DNA of 64,000 bases from Drosophila persimilis (GCF_003286085.1 NW_020825313.1:3968001-4032000); one strand, 5' to 3'; shown: positions 9,421-19,399, counted from the first letter of the stretch. A program made the numbers and translations. Notes: generated by a model not told the origin, from the sequence alone.

Positions 9421-12400
9421 TTAATGTGGTTTTAAAAAGTCCCCGAGAATCGAGGTGTTTTTAGCATAGGCCAGCAGTTCCTGAGGCGTCCTTTTGGAGG
9501 CATCTTCCAGTGATGCCAACACTGGGGCGCCCAGGTATCTCCTCCTTGCCCTTGAGAGAGCCGGACAGTTGCAGATGAGATGTTCCAGGGTTTCGATAGC
9601 CCCAGGTTCCTCACATTTCCTGCAACTGTCTCTGTTGGTGATGCCTAGCTTTGCTGCATGTGCAGCCGCCAGACAGTGACCTGTTAGTATTCCCACCATC
9701 AGTCTGCAGTCCTTTCGTGGTAGGTGCAGTAGGTAGTGGCTAAGTTTCTCGTTGCGCTCCTTGCACATTATCTTCGAGGTTCTGCAGGTGGTGGTACTCC
9801 TCCACCTGCTATCAGTCTGTGCTCTAGCCTGCTTCTCTAGATCGCCTTGCAGCGTTCTGAGGGAGACAGGCACGTTCTCGGTTCTCCTATTCTCCAGCCC
9901 GACGCCCTCCTTAGCTAGTACGTCCGCCGCTTCGTTTCCTTCGATGCCCTGGTGGCTGGGAACCCAATAGATCCGCACTGTCTTTGTCGTGCTTAGGATG
10001 TCTAATGCCTCCCTGCTCGCCAAGACACTTCTGGAACTGACCACGGACGACTGCATGGATCTTATCGCCGCTTGGCTGTCGACGAATAGGTTGACCGCAT
10101 CGTGTGCTCGTTCTGTGAGGAGAGCGACCTCCGCTGCTTTCCCGATGGCAAAAACTTCTGCCTGGAATATGCTGCATGGGTCGGGTAGCTTATACGACAG
10201 CCTTATCTCGGGGTCTGTGCAGTATAGGCCCGCTCCTACTCCTCCGTCCATCTTGGAGCCGTCTGTGTATATATTGAGGTGCTCAGTTTGGTCCCTTCCA
10301 ATCTTCCAGTCTTCAGGTCCCAGAGATGTGGTTGTTTTGACGTCAAGGCAAGTTTGGGGGGTCATGTAGTCAGTTGATCTGGTCATTTCCCTGCCGATTG
10401 AACTATGCCCGTATCCTTGTGGCGATAGATTTCCTGATGCTATGAGGCGTTGTGCTGCCTTTCCCGCAATCAGGCGAGCTTGAATGTCCAGGGGGTCGAT
10501 TCCGAGTATGGTTTCGAGTGCTTTTGTTGGGGTTGACCTCAGCGCCCCTGTAATACAGAGCAGAGCCTGTCGCTGAGTCTTCTCCATAAGCTTATGGTAT
10601 GTCTTCTTTTCAGTAGCCTGCCACCACACTAAGGCTCCATACAGCAGAGTTGGTCGCACCACCGAGATGTAGATCCAGTGCATTAGAGCAGGTGACAGGC
10701 CCCATGTGCTGCTGAGCATCTTCTTGGATGCATAAAGCGCAATGGTAGCCTTCTTCACCCTTTCCACTACATTGGGCCTCCATGCCAGCTTGCTGTCCAG
10801 TACTGTGCCTAGGTATTTCACCTGTGATTTTGGGGTCAGCCTAGTTTGGTAAATTTTCGGGGGGGTCCATATCGGTACCTTGTACCTCTTGGTAAAGAGG
10901 ATGAGGTCCGTCTTGTCCGCGTTGATACTGAGTCCTACCTCTTCCGCCCACTCACGTATCTCCCTGAGTGTACGTTCCATTAAGGAGCTGAGGGTCGATG
11001 GACATACACCCGTAATAAGTATGCTTATGTCATCTGCATAAGCTGTTATCTTTGGGGCCTTCCTTTCAAATCTCTTGATGAGGTCGTCGACCACCAGATT
11101 CCACAGTAGTGGCGACAGGACTCCACCCTGAGGTGTGCCTCTGTGTGCCCCCTTTACCATGGAAGCAGTGCCCCACTCCGATTGCACCCGTCTGCAACTT
11201 AGGAGGTTTTTGATCCAGACGTTGATTGCAGGGTGTATGTTATTCGCTTCTAGGCGACTTGTTATTGCGGTTGTGGCCACGTTGTTGAATGCTCCTGAGA
11301 TGTCCACAAATGCTCCCAAAGCATACTTTTTGTTGTGAAGGGCGCTCTCGATGGTGGCTACTAGCGAGTGTAGTGCCGTCTCCACTGATTTCCCTTTAGT
11401 GTAGGCGTGTTGGTTTGTTGACATCAGTCCCTCTACCTCATTCCTGATGTGCAAATCCAACAGCTTTTCTAGTGTTTTTAGTATAAAGGAGGTAAGGCTT
11501 ATCGGTCTGTAGTCCTTGGGACTCACGTGGCTGCACTTTCCTGCCTTAGGGAGGAAGACAACTCTCGAGGTTCTCCATTGGATGGGGATATAGCCTGTGC
11601 TTAGGCATGCTGAGTATATTGCGAGGAGCCATGGGGTGATAACCTCTTTGGTCAACTGCATCATGGCTGGGAATATCCCGTCCAGTCCTGGTGCTTTTAT
11701 GCCCGCGAAGGAGTCTATGGCCCAGTGTATTCTCTTAGTGGTTAACAGACCTATTGGAGGGTGGTGTTCCTCGGTTGCTAGGTCCTGATGCTCCTTGGCG
11801 TCAGTGACCTCGGTGCATCCAGGGAAGTGCGCCTCCATTAGTGCTGTTAGGGCTTCTTTGCTGCCCTCTGTCCACTGTCCGGTGTCTAGTTTTAGTTGGC
11901 TCTGTACTGTGGGCTGCTTTGAAAGCAGCTTCCGAAGCCTGGCGGTTTCGGGCACTTTCTCGATGTTGGAGCAGAAGTTTCTCCACGAGTTCCTTTGTGC
12001 CTTACGTATTTCCTTCTTGTAGCTCCTAAGTAGGATTTTATATTCCTCATTGACAATCTCCTCGTTCGCTTGTTTGGCGATCTTGAAGAATTCCTTGAGG
12101 TTGTTCCTTTGGAGAGAGAGATCTCGGTTCCACCAGAGTGGCTTGGACCTCCTCTTCGTTCTCGAGGGTTTGCACGATGCATGGTAGGCGTTCAGTAGCT
12201 CGTTGGATAGGGTCTTTAGGGACTTCTCTATATCCTCCGCGGATTTCACTGAGCCCGGATTCGCGAGCTTCGAAGTAACTGTCTTTTTAAACTTTGCCCA
12301 GTTTGTGTTCCGGGGGTTTCTATAGACTGTTGTCTTCGAAGGATGTTTGAATTCGCACTTGAACTGAATGTACTTATGGTCTGAGAAGGATGGTCTATCG

Positions 12401-13026
12401 AGGACCCTCCAGCTAGATACCGTAGTACTGTTTCCCATTGCAAGTGTTAGGTCTAGCACGTTGGATGAGGTCGGACCTACGAAGGTGTGCTCCTCCCCAA
12501 CGTTTGCTATATATAGATTAGTTGCTAATATAAAGTCTAAGAGTGACTCACCTCTGTCATTGATGTCGGTGCTTCCCCACACATTATGGTGGGCGTTGGC
12601 GTCCGTTCCGATGACGAGTTGATAGTTTTTGGTGCCGGCTTCTGTCACCAGGCTCCTGAGTTCGTCGGGTGGTGCGGGTCTGTCGTGAGCCATGTAGCAG
12701 GAAGCCACCAGAAGGCGCTTTTCCTCACTTTCCAGCATCACAACCGTCAGGTCATCCGTGCTGTAATGAGACATAAGGTAAGCATGGATTCCCTTTCGTA
12801 CGAGTACGACGGTTCTGCTCCTGCTTACCGATGTTGAGTAGAACAGGTTATGATTTGAGGACTTTAGTCCGGCCACTGAATTGCCTGTCGCAATCCAGGG
12901 CTCCTGGACTAGAGCTATGTCGGCGAGCCCTTGCTCCATGGCGATGAGGAGCTCCGCCGACGCTACCTTGCTTTTATGCAAGTTGAGCTGCAGCACACTC
13001 AGCATGGGTGGCTGGCTCGCTTGCAC
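9421..13026 (-). CDS. LOA-type ORF2 polyprotein: endonuclease, reverse transcriptase, RNase H
   Basis: An uninterrupted 1,201-codon frame. The N-terminal ~225 residues form an apurinic-type endonuclease with QLNLHKSK, VQEPW, GTDANAHHNVWGS and a SFSDH motif. RT spans about 420-720, with APGLDGI, DYRPISLTS, FVDISGAFNN, HRGTPQGGVLSPLLW and the catalytic YADDIS near 11018-11045 (residue ~660). RNase H starts at about residue 915 with IYTDGSKMDGG and includes FQAEVFAI, FVDSQAA and WVPSHQGIEGNEAAD. A CxxC...HxxxC cluster (CRKCEE...EHLICNC) lies near 9590-9640. The protein would nick target DNA and reverse-transcribe the element RNA in the nucleus. It overlaps ORF1 by 53 nt in another frame. Endonuclease homology begins at residue ~9, so either Met1 or Met8 (13005) could be the start, or expression may use frameshifting or reinitiation. 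Confidence 0.93.
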   Translation of the reverse strand: MQASQPPMLSVLQLNLHKSKVASAELLIAMEQGLADIALVQEPWIATGNSVAGLKSSNHNLFYSTSVSRSRTVVLVRKGIHAYLMSHYSTDDLTVVMLESEEKRLLVASCYMAHDRPAPPDELRSLVTEAGTKNYQLVIGTDANAHHNVWGSTDINDRGESLLDFILATNLYIANVGEEHTFVGPTSSNVLDLTLAMGNSTTVSSWRVLDRPSFSDHKYIQFKCEFKHPSKTTVYRNPRNTNWAKFKKTVTSKLANPGSVKSAEDIEKSLKTLSNELLNAYHASCKPSRTKRRSKPLWWNRDLSLQRNNLKEFFKIAKQANEEIVNEEYKILLRSYKKEIRKAQRNSWRNFCSNIEKVPETARLRKLLSKQPTVQSQLKLDTGQWTEGSKEALTALMEAHFPGCTEVTDAKEHQDLATEEHHPPIGLLTTKRIHWAIDSFAGIKAPGLDGIFPAMMQLTKEVITPWLLAIYSACLSTGYIPIQWRTSRVVFLPKAGKCSHVSPKDYRPISLTSFILKTLEKLLDLHIRNEVEGLMSTNQHAYTKGKSVETALHSLVATIESALHNKKYALGAFVDISGAFNNVATTAITSRLEANNIHPAINVWIKNLLSCRRVQSEWGTASMVKGAHRGTPQGGVLSPLLWNLVVDDLIKRFERKAPKITAYADDISILITGVCPSTLSSLMERTLREIREWAEEVGLSINADKTDLILFTKRYKVPIWTPPKIYQTRLTPKSQVKYLGTVLDSKLAWRPNVVERVKKATIALYASKKMLSSTWGLSPALMHWIYISVVRPTLLYGALVWWQATEKKTYHKLMEKTQRQALLCITGALRSTPTKALETILGIDPLDIQARLIAGKAAQRLIASGNLSPQGYGHSSIGREMTRSTDYMTPQTCLDVKTTTSLGPEDWKIGRDQTEHLNIYTDGSKMDGGVGAGLYCTDPEIRLSYKLPDPCSIFQAEVFAIGKAAEVALLTERAHDAVNLFVDSQAAIRSMQSSVVSSRSVLASREALDILSTTKTVRIYWVPSHQGIEGNEAADVLAKEGVGLENRRTENVPVSLRTLQGDLEKQARAQTDSRWRSTTTCRTSKIMCKERNEKLSHYLLHLPRKDCRLMVGILTGHCLAAAHAAKLGITNRDSCRKCEEPGAIETLEHLICNCPALSRARRRYLGAPVLASLEDASKRTPQELLAYAKNTSILGDFLKPH

Positions 13027-14416
13027 CTGACGGGTTGACTACCAGCGTCAGGTCACCGTCTTCCTCTTCTTCATCCTCAAGCGCCAGACCCTGGGCGGCC
13101 TCCACGATGGACTCGTGACCTAGGTCCTTTTCCACCTCGCCTGCCTGCAGGGTATGCGCGTCCTTGTCCTCAGGGTGGCGCTTTTTGAGGCGCAGGTAGA
13201 CGCTACCCATGCCCCACGCCATCTTCCCGAACTTGGGGTATAGCAGATCCTCTGCTTCCTTGTTTATTTGGAGGATCACACACTGGCCCCCCTCGTTGGG
13301 TAGTGGGCTACCAATGTGTAGGATCCTCCAATCGGCCGTTGGCACGTCCGCGTTTTGCCGCTGAAGGAGCTTCAGCGCTCGGTCCCCCTGGATCGTGATG
13401 GGGAAGAGTACCTTCGCCTTAGGCTTGGACGGGATAAGCTCCCGGTCCACAACCTCCAGCTTGGCCCCCTCCCACATCGCCTCCAGTTGGCAGACCGTAC
13501 GCGTCAGCCACCTTAGGGTTGGGTCATCATTGCACTTCAGGATCTTAACCCCATTTAGCCACCCAGCACCATCGAACGTGGGCATTGGGGCCGCGGGGTT
13601 TTCCTCCATCTGTGCAAAGAGTGCGTCGACAAGACGCGCGTGCACCAGCTTCCACTGTGCCGCTGACATCTTGCCGTTTTCTTCGCTGCGGTCAATGAGT
13701 GCCACGATCAGGTGTCGTTTGGTCACCTCGCTGACCTTCGCTTTCGGCTTCTTGGCCGTTTTCGGTGGAGGGGCTGCACTCCTGGGCCCGCGTTGCCGCT
13801 TGCTCGCTGGAGTGTCCTTAATGGCACTCTCAGTCGAGCGTTGCCTCTTGGTGGCCATCATCTCCTCCACCTTATTGGCATATTCGCCATTCGACGCCCT
13901 CATCTGTGGCATCTGGGCATAGTGTAGCCGACCCTCCTCTACTCTCTGCTCGGCCCAGGCTAGCTTGACCTTCTCCTCCTGGGAGATGTCTGCTTTGCCT
14001 TGCAGCCGGCTTTTTATGTTGAGGGCCGCTTTGTATTGCGCTTTGGCCTTCATCCCCTCCTTGGAACGCTTCGGCCCTTCCCTACGCAGGGAGCTGGTGC
14101 CTGGTTCCGGCGAGCGGAGAAGGCTCTCTTCGTCCGTCCTGCTTAGAGAGAGCACGCTCTCCAGATCCGTGTCTGTATCGACTACGGCATCTGTGCGGCT
14201 CAACTTGCAGGGCACGGAGTGAGTTGTTTTTGTTGTTGTTGTTGTGGCAGTTGCTTTACAACTGACCTGGCCTGCTCCCGCCAAGTCTGAGGTGTGACCG
14301 CTGGCGACACGCAGAGAGGACTGCTCCTCCCCGTGCCCGCCGGTGGTAGCAGTCACGCTTTCCACCGACGTTTGGGTTGACATCCCAACCCGTGCTTTCT
14401 CCTTCTTCGACTCCAT
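12974..14416 (-). CDS. LOA-type ORF1 protein
   Basis: An open frame of 480 codons that ends with TAA inside the ORF2 start region. The first ~120 residues are Ser/Thr-rich and low complexity, including a run of Thr. Residues ~125-225 are Lys/Arg/Glu-rich, probably helical and nucleic-acid binding, with two TKRQR/SKRQR basic patches. Residues ~230-400 look folded (VTKRHLIVALIDRSEENGKM, WLNGVKILKCNDDPTLRWL) and resemble the domain found in ORF1 of other Drosophila LINEs (possibly DUF4780; not checked). The C-terminus is very acidic (EDEEEEDGD). No CCHC knuckle is seen. By family analogy it would coat element RNA. Confidence 0.88.
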   Translation of the reverse strand: MESKKEKARVGMSTQTSVESVTATTGGHGEEQSSLRVASGHTSDLAGAGQVSCKATATTTTTKTTHSVPCKLSRTDAVVDTDTDLESVLSLSRTDEESLLRSPEPGTSSLRREGPKRSKEGMKAKAQYKAALNIKSRLQGKADISQEEKVKLAWAEQRVEEGRLHYAQMPQMRASNGEYANKVEEMMATKRQRSTESAIKDTPASKRQRGPRSAAPPPKTAKKPKAKVSEVTKRHLIVALIDRSEENGKMSAAQWKLVHARLVDALFAQMEENPAAPMPTFDGAGWLNGVKILKCNDDPTLRWLTRTVCQLEAMWEGAKLEVVDRELIPSKPKAKVLFPITIQGDRALKLLQRQNADVPTADWRILHIGSPLPNEGGQCVILQINKEAEDLLYPKFGKMAWGMGSVYLRLKKRHPEDKDAHTLQAGEVEKDLGHESIVEAAQGLALEDEEEEDGDLTLVVNPSGASEPATHAECAAAQLA

Positions 14417-14550
14417 AGTTGGCCCGAGGGTCCATACTGGTTAATATTTTTCGGGGGGACCACCCCCTAGCGTTTTAGGCCTGACCGCCAGGCACCTCTA
14501 GCCATGGCCCTGGTTCGGTTCCCCCGACTTTGAATCGGGAAGACGCCGGA

Positions 14551-14684
14551 CCATAGCCTTAGCTAGACACTGCATTACCCCGGACAGAGCAAGCGACAGT
14601 GCATTACCCTTGTCCGGGGTAATGCAGTGTCCATTGCCCAGCCGGCACCCTCGTGGAGGGTTCAGCTAGAGGATTTTCGCCAGC
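14551..14684 (-). ncRNA. Predicted HDV-like self-cleaving ribozyme at the 5' end of the LOA element
   Basis: Read from 14684 on the minus strand, the RNA can form the double-pseudoknot of HDV-like ribozymes. P1 pairs GCUGGCG (14684-14678) with UGCCGGC (14647-14641). P3 is CCC/GGG closing a loop UCCACGA (14657-14651). The strand after P1 reads UGGGCAAU, matching the J1/4 segment of known HDV-like ribozymes and supplying GG for P1.1. P4 is a perfect 21-bp helix (14631-14611 with 14586-14566) capped by 24 nt. J4/2 reads GCUAAGG with the expected catalytic C (complement of 14562). P2 pairs UAGCU (14668-14664) with GGCUA, plus CC/GG. The cleavage site would be exactly the element's first base. Its role would be to free the element RNA from upstream transcripts. 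Activity is inferred, not shown. Confidence 0.8.
14566..14631. repeat. 21-bp perfect inverted repeat (P4 stem of the predicted ribozyme)
   Basis: Arms 14566-14586 and 14611-14631 are exact reverse complements, separated by 24 bp. The loop contains a partial third copy of the arm (GTGCATTACCC), suggesting the stem grew by internal duplication. The P4 helix is the peripheral, length-variable helix in HDV-like ribozymes. Confidence 0.9.
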
Positions 14685-14753
14685 CAGCACTTCCAATAAA
14701 TCATTCTGTAATTTTTTTTGCGTGTGGATGAGGCTATCTTTTCCTGCCTCATA

Positions 14754-14966
14754 TTATGTTCTTCCTTCTTCCTGTGAAGGTCCTTCTGCTCTTCGAATCG
14801 CTCTCTGTCGATCTCTGCCATCCAAGTGTCTACTTTTTTGGTTCGCTTTGGCGGGGGCCTTTGTTGCCAGAAAAGGTGCTGGAGCTACATGATCCGTCCA
14901 GACTACATCCATCCAACTCGAAAAAAACTCATTATTAAAGAATAAATTATGCATAACATAAAGCAT
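14754..14966 (-). pseudogene. Opposite-strand DNA-transposon ORF relic (MADF/Myb-like guess), copy 1
   Basis: Minus-strand frames in this stretch contain a WMDVVWTDHVAPAPFLATKA segment followed, across a frameshift, by a charged helical stretch with a TWMAEIDRERFEEQKDLH-like pattern. The second copy has a comparable frame at 31729-31926. It could be the DNA-binding accessory protein of a Harbinger-type element, but this is a guess from context. Confidence 0.35.
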
Positions 14967-15904
14967 TTACAGAGCATACAAATATTTGTTCTATGTTGGC
15001 AGTCGTCCGCCATTTATTCGCCACACACTTGCAACTTCAGCCTGGCAGACTAGGCCATGCCGCATTCAATCTCATCGCCAGCCTTGAATGCATCCGAGCC
15101 ATTGGGCATGATTGTTGTTTTTTTTTTTGTCACAATCATTGTTTACGTTTTGAAATTTCAGTGTATACCATTATTTCGTTGTGAATGAAAATTATTCAGA
15201 GTTGCATTTGAATACCATCTGCTAACTATCGCATAGAAACGTGCGGTTTAGGAGCATCCAAAATGGATGGTGGACTAACTGGGAAATTTTCGGAACGGCA
15301 AATCCTTACGGACCATCCCCGAAATGGATGGTGGATGGTCGTCAGTGTGAATAGCCTATAAGAATACAGCGTGATTAAAATGCCTTTTATTTTTTCAATT
15401 ACTTGTTTTGAAGCAAAACGACGGCAGAAATTACGTGATCCAAGAAGATCCAGACATCTTAGATGCAACAATTGTGTATTTAACATGTCTGACGAACTGT
15501 GAGTAACAGCATGCAAATTGAAAATTAAATTGCCAATATGCTTTCTCCTGGATATAAAGATAAACTGTAATTTTGAAATAAAAAATTAATTTGCTGCACT
15601 TATATTTTAAAGTCCAAATTAAATGGGGTGGGAAACAGATGTTCTTGCCCAGATGTTCTGTTAACCGCATTTTACTCACAGTCTGAGCTGTTACATGCGC
15701 ATTTGTGATGTTATACGCCAAAATTTATTTCTTTCCAACGTTTCGATAACCAAATCGGACTGCCTCAGCTGTTTGCACCAAAACGAAAATTGTTGTTGAC
15801 CTGGCCAATTTTTTCCGAGGCAAATTTGAGGTTGGTTAAAATAAAATTATTTATAAAGAAAGCACAAAATGAATTACCCTGATATAGGCGTCAGGTTTAT
15901 CTAT

Positions 15905-16272
15905 TCATCTATTTTTTTCCTTTTTCCTTTCGTTTTGTTGTATAAAAAGCCGTTTACTTTTCATTTCGTCAACGAAAATGTTCTCGTTTTGAAAACAAAG
16001 AAATCTTGCAGAATGTGAAAACGGGAGCCCCAATTTATTTGATTTCAAAAGTAAATCGGTAGCCTGTGGGAGCGATGAATTGGAATGTGCTGGTTCCTGG
16101 ACGTGTTCCGACGTGAAGTTTGAGTCCACTTTCTAAAAGTTGTGTACCCGCCTGACAACACTTCGCAACTAAGAATGTCCGGTGTTAGCCAGGTCCCGGT
16201 AAGCACAACAACATGCAAATGCAACACTATCTCAAAAAAGAATGTCGAGCTTACTGCGTAAGCCTCTAACAT
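15905..16272 (-). pseudogene. CR1/Jockey-type endonuclease relic, array copy 2
   Basis: Counterpart of 509-876. The translated fragment is identical, so it was duplicated with the array rather than inserted independently. Confidence 0.55.
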
Positions 16273-16275
16273 TTT

Positions 16276-17491
16276 GGTATGTTAATAGCAGGAAAGTTAG
16301 TTTTTTGATTGAGTGGAAAGATTTGATGGAAAGATTTTGATGGCACGTTGGGCTGATTTGGGAGGTTTATGGAGGGCCTATTCTTCTTCTTAACCTTAAA
16401 CTCTTTAATTTAAAGACGCTTATCTTAAATGAGGCTATCTCCCTGGCATTGGAGAAATTAAACTTCTGCTACTGCAATGCAGACCATTACGTTTAGCGAT
16501 AGCATCACCCACGAGGCCTTTTTCAGCAGGGGACACTTGGATGAGCGTTCTTAAAGAAAGCACAAGCCGACGCACGAAAAAATAATTCAATTACGTTTTT
16601 ACACATTGTAAAAGGCATGCAATCGCGGTAAGAAAAGAGAACGAACGATAACGATATTTAGCCGATGGTTTTCAAATGCAACCCTAAAAAACAATAAATG
16701 GCAATACAAAATATTTCGGGCTTAGACATATTTCTAATCCTATTTTAAATTTAAAAATTTTCAAGGCCAAAAAAAGCCAAAAATACACCTGAAACAATAC
16801 AAAATGGAGGCAGTGGATACTGGTGGTTGTGAGTTTAATAAATATATTTATGTTATTTATTATTTGTTATATTGTAGTATTGTTATTTTAGTATTTTCTA
16901 GCCATATAAAAAAAAATACACGCATGTTGAAGTGGAGTGCGGGGATGGAACATTTTGGCATGAAAGATTAGGTAGAGGCGGCTCAAAGCTCGCTCGGAGC
17001 CCGTCACACTTAGGCCGGTTTCGGCCCGTTGCATAAAGACGAATAAAGCAGATATCGAGCTGAAACTTAATATATTTGATAAATCATTTGACCACGCCTA
17101 CCACAATAGCCCATATATGACAAGAAGCGTATACGTGATCATAAAGAAAAGTTGTTAGAGATATAAATGTATGATATACATTTTTGTATGATTTCTATGT
17201 AATAGTGGTAAATATAAAACAGGTTTTTGGATAAAGAATTATTATTTTGATTAAATTCTTCCCTAATGACAGGTATAATTTTTTTTTTTTTTTCTACTAT
17301 TTAAGTATTTCTAACAATTTATTGTTAATGTTCTGTGAGAAAACGCATCACTGCGCTGCACCTCTTTCTGCCAAGTTTGCAGAGCTCAGTGGTGCGCTTC
17401 CTATCTATTGTCGGCCATGTTTGCGAGTTATGTGACAACATGACGCTGATCGCCACCTATCGTATATTATTCGCTTGTATTGTTATTTTAT
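16276..17491. other. AT-rich stretch without a recognisable gene, copy 2
   Basis: Counterpart of 880-2095. Nothing else is visible. Confidence 0.6.
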
Positions 17492-17495
17492 GATT

Positions 17496-18913
17496 AGCTT
17501 ACAGGTGGCCATTGGTATACGAATATCCTCCTTATGTTGGAGAGGGGGGATTTTAGTACCAGATCTGGCCAACTCGTCTGCTATACAGTTGCTCTCAATG
17601 AGCTGGTGGCCCGATTCATATAACGCTGATAGCAAATTGCTGAGCCATTTTGTAATGAAATCTGCGGCAGTCTGCCACGGTGGCCGAGTTCGAGGGAATC
17701 GCTTTTAGCTTTAGTCGCACTTAGCTTGGCTGTCACCATAAGTGTTTTTTCGAGTTGCCGTAACGGCAGCTGCATGAAGGCAGTTCAGAGCTTCCTTGAT
17801 TGATATGACCTCTGCTTGGAAGAAACTACAGTGGTCAGGGAGCCTGAAGGAGTAACGTATGTCTAGCTGTTCGGAGTAGAGTCCTCCTCCGACTTTATTG
17901 TCCAGCCTCGATCCGTCTATAAATATGTTTAGGGACCCCTCTGGGCCTGGAAGTCCCTCGAGCCAATCGTCTCTATGAAGGATGATTGTATTGATGGGAG
18001 AATCTGTGTACTCTATTGGAACTTGATAGTCCGTTTTTGCTGGGACAATGTTGCTGTTATTTAGTGTGGATGAGTGACCTATGTGCTGTGGTACCCATAT
18101 CTGCCCGCTCTTTTCCTGCAAGTTCAAGGCTTTGTAGGCATAAAATGGTATTGAGCGCACTATTTGGAGTACTGCGAAAAGCTCCAGTTCGCTGAACTTT
18201 ACCCATTGGACTATGCTTGGGTTCATGCCCCATTTTAAGCCAATCCCTTTTCTGCATGTGTAGAGCGCTGTCGTTGCCTTCATCACTCTATCTTTGACAC
18301 TAAATGTTTTGTCAATTAACAACCCTAAGTAATGGGCACTGTCGCTGAAGGAGAATAAGACTAGTTTCGTTTTCGAGCCAAGCTTTAATGTTATTAAGTC
18401 GCAGAGTGTTTGCGGGTATTTCCCCGCAGAATAGATAATTGCAACGTCGTCCGCGTATGCCGCTACTTTGCAGCACCTCGTCCGGACCTGGCGATTTAAA
18501 CGGTTAGAATCTGTTTTACTGCCCAGCTGTTCTGTTTTTGACGGATGTATTCCATCGAAGCTACCGATCCTTCTTTAGGATGGTTGTATACCCGGGGAAA
18601 TGAGTATATAATAGAATGTGTGGGGACTCCTCACTGGAGTTGGTCCACGTACCATCAAGAGGCCCTTTTTTTATTTTCTTTTTTGTATATTTCTGATTTT
18701 ATAGTCTACCCATTGTTTCTCCACAGTATCGCTTTTAGCTCTGTAGGAGAAAGTCCTGCAGATTTTACGAAGAATGCCTATTGATTTTGACCACCAGGGG
18801 GCCATCTTTTTACCCCTTGGTTTGTTTGGGGGAATGGTGCCGTGAAGGCTTTGTTGCATGCTTCCGTGAACCTTTTCACAAGACGATTTAGGTCGTTCAT
18901 CTTGTCTGGGCAT
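17496..18913 (-). pseudogene. LOA/I-type ORF2 relic, array copy 2
   Basis: Counterpart of 2100-3517. One residue in the RNase H segment (G for E) is shared with copy 3 and differs from copy 1. Confidence 0.75.
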
Positions 18914-19242
18914 ATGACCCCCTTCCGCCCCCACAAAGGACAATCTGTGGCATCCACAGCTTAGAAGATACGGGAAAAACGCACAATCATAGAAAATTAC
19001 CATATCTACCAGGATGACGAATCTTGATCAGATCGGATTATTATTTTAGCCAAAAGTGACAAATCAATTTTCGGTCGATACGCAGAGCCCGACGACACGT
19101 TCGGACTGATTTTCTGTCGCTCTCGCATGCACTCTTTTTCAATGCTAGCGCCGTCTGCCCTAGGAGAGCGTTACTGACTAAGTCCCGGGTATAAATGTAA
19201 AGTTGCGGTCGCAGCAGCAACTCACAACGTTCCCTCTCGTTA
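18914..19242 (+). mobile_element. Relic of the GTCY element, copy 2
   Basis: Counterpart of 3518-3846. Confidence 0.65.
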
Positions 19243-19399
19243 TATATTAGATTTGATCTATTTGCTTTTTTTGTTACATTTCTTATTTTTTACATCTCAG
19301 CCAATTAAAACTAAAATGGTAAACATTAGATAGAAATATTATCGATATAAAGCTTCGGCACTCTGAAGTAATCTTACTTATTCTTAGAATATTATTTTA

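Larger units (their letters stand above)
9318..14684 (-). mobile_element. Full-length LOA-clade non-LTR retrotransposon
   Basis: The element is flanked by a perfect 14-bp target duplication, cagcacttccaata, at 9304-9317 and 14685-14698. Copy 2 of the array has only one version of this site (31118-31131, with one substitution). The 5' end is at 14684 and the 3' end at 9318. It contains a 268-bp 5' UTR with a predicted self-cleaving ribozyme, ORF1 (14416-12974), ORF2 (13026-9421), a short 3' UTR and a tail of TTAACCTAACCTAACC instead of poly(A). ORF2 has endonuclease, RT, RNase H and a C-terminal CCHC-type motif, the architecture of the LOA/I group. TPQGGVLSPLLW-type RT motifs favour LOA. Both ORFs are open, so it appears structurally complete. 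Confidence 0.9.
9042..15352. mobile_element. Small DNA transposon with terminal inverted repeats, split by the LOA element, copy 1
   Basis: The left end reads ATTCACACTGGCACCATCC (9042-9060) and the right end is its imperfect inverse (15334-15352, GGATGGTCGTCAGTGTGAAT-like). Net length without the LOA insertion is about 930 bp. It carries the start of one ORF on the plus strand (9125) and part of an opposite-strand ORF (14754-14966). Two divergent ORFs of this kind would fit a PIF/Harbinger element with a nuclease gene and a MADF/Myb-like gene, but no catalytic core is present and I could not define a target duplication. The superfamily is therefore tentative. Confidence 0.5.
1..15396. repeat. 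Tandem array unit, copy 1 (left end cut by the window)
   Basis: The sequence from position 1 recurs at 15397 and again at 32352, in the same order and orientation, with only scattered substitutions and small indels. The spacing from copy 1 to copy 2 is 15,396 bp. Removing the LOA insertion with its target duplication (5,381 bp) leaves a unit of about 10,015 bp. The unit is a mosaic of old transposon relics plus a Graf-like gene fragment. Because the LOA element occurs only here, it inserted after the duplication or was never copied. Copy 1 differs from copies 2 and 3 at some sites that those two share, for example near 405 and 2491. Confidence 0.95.
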
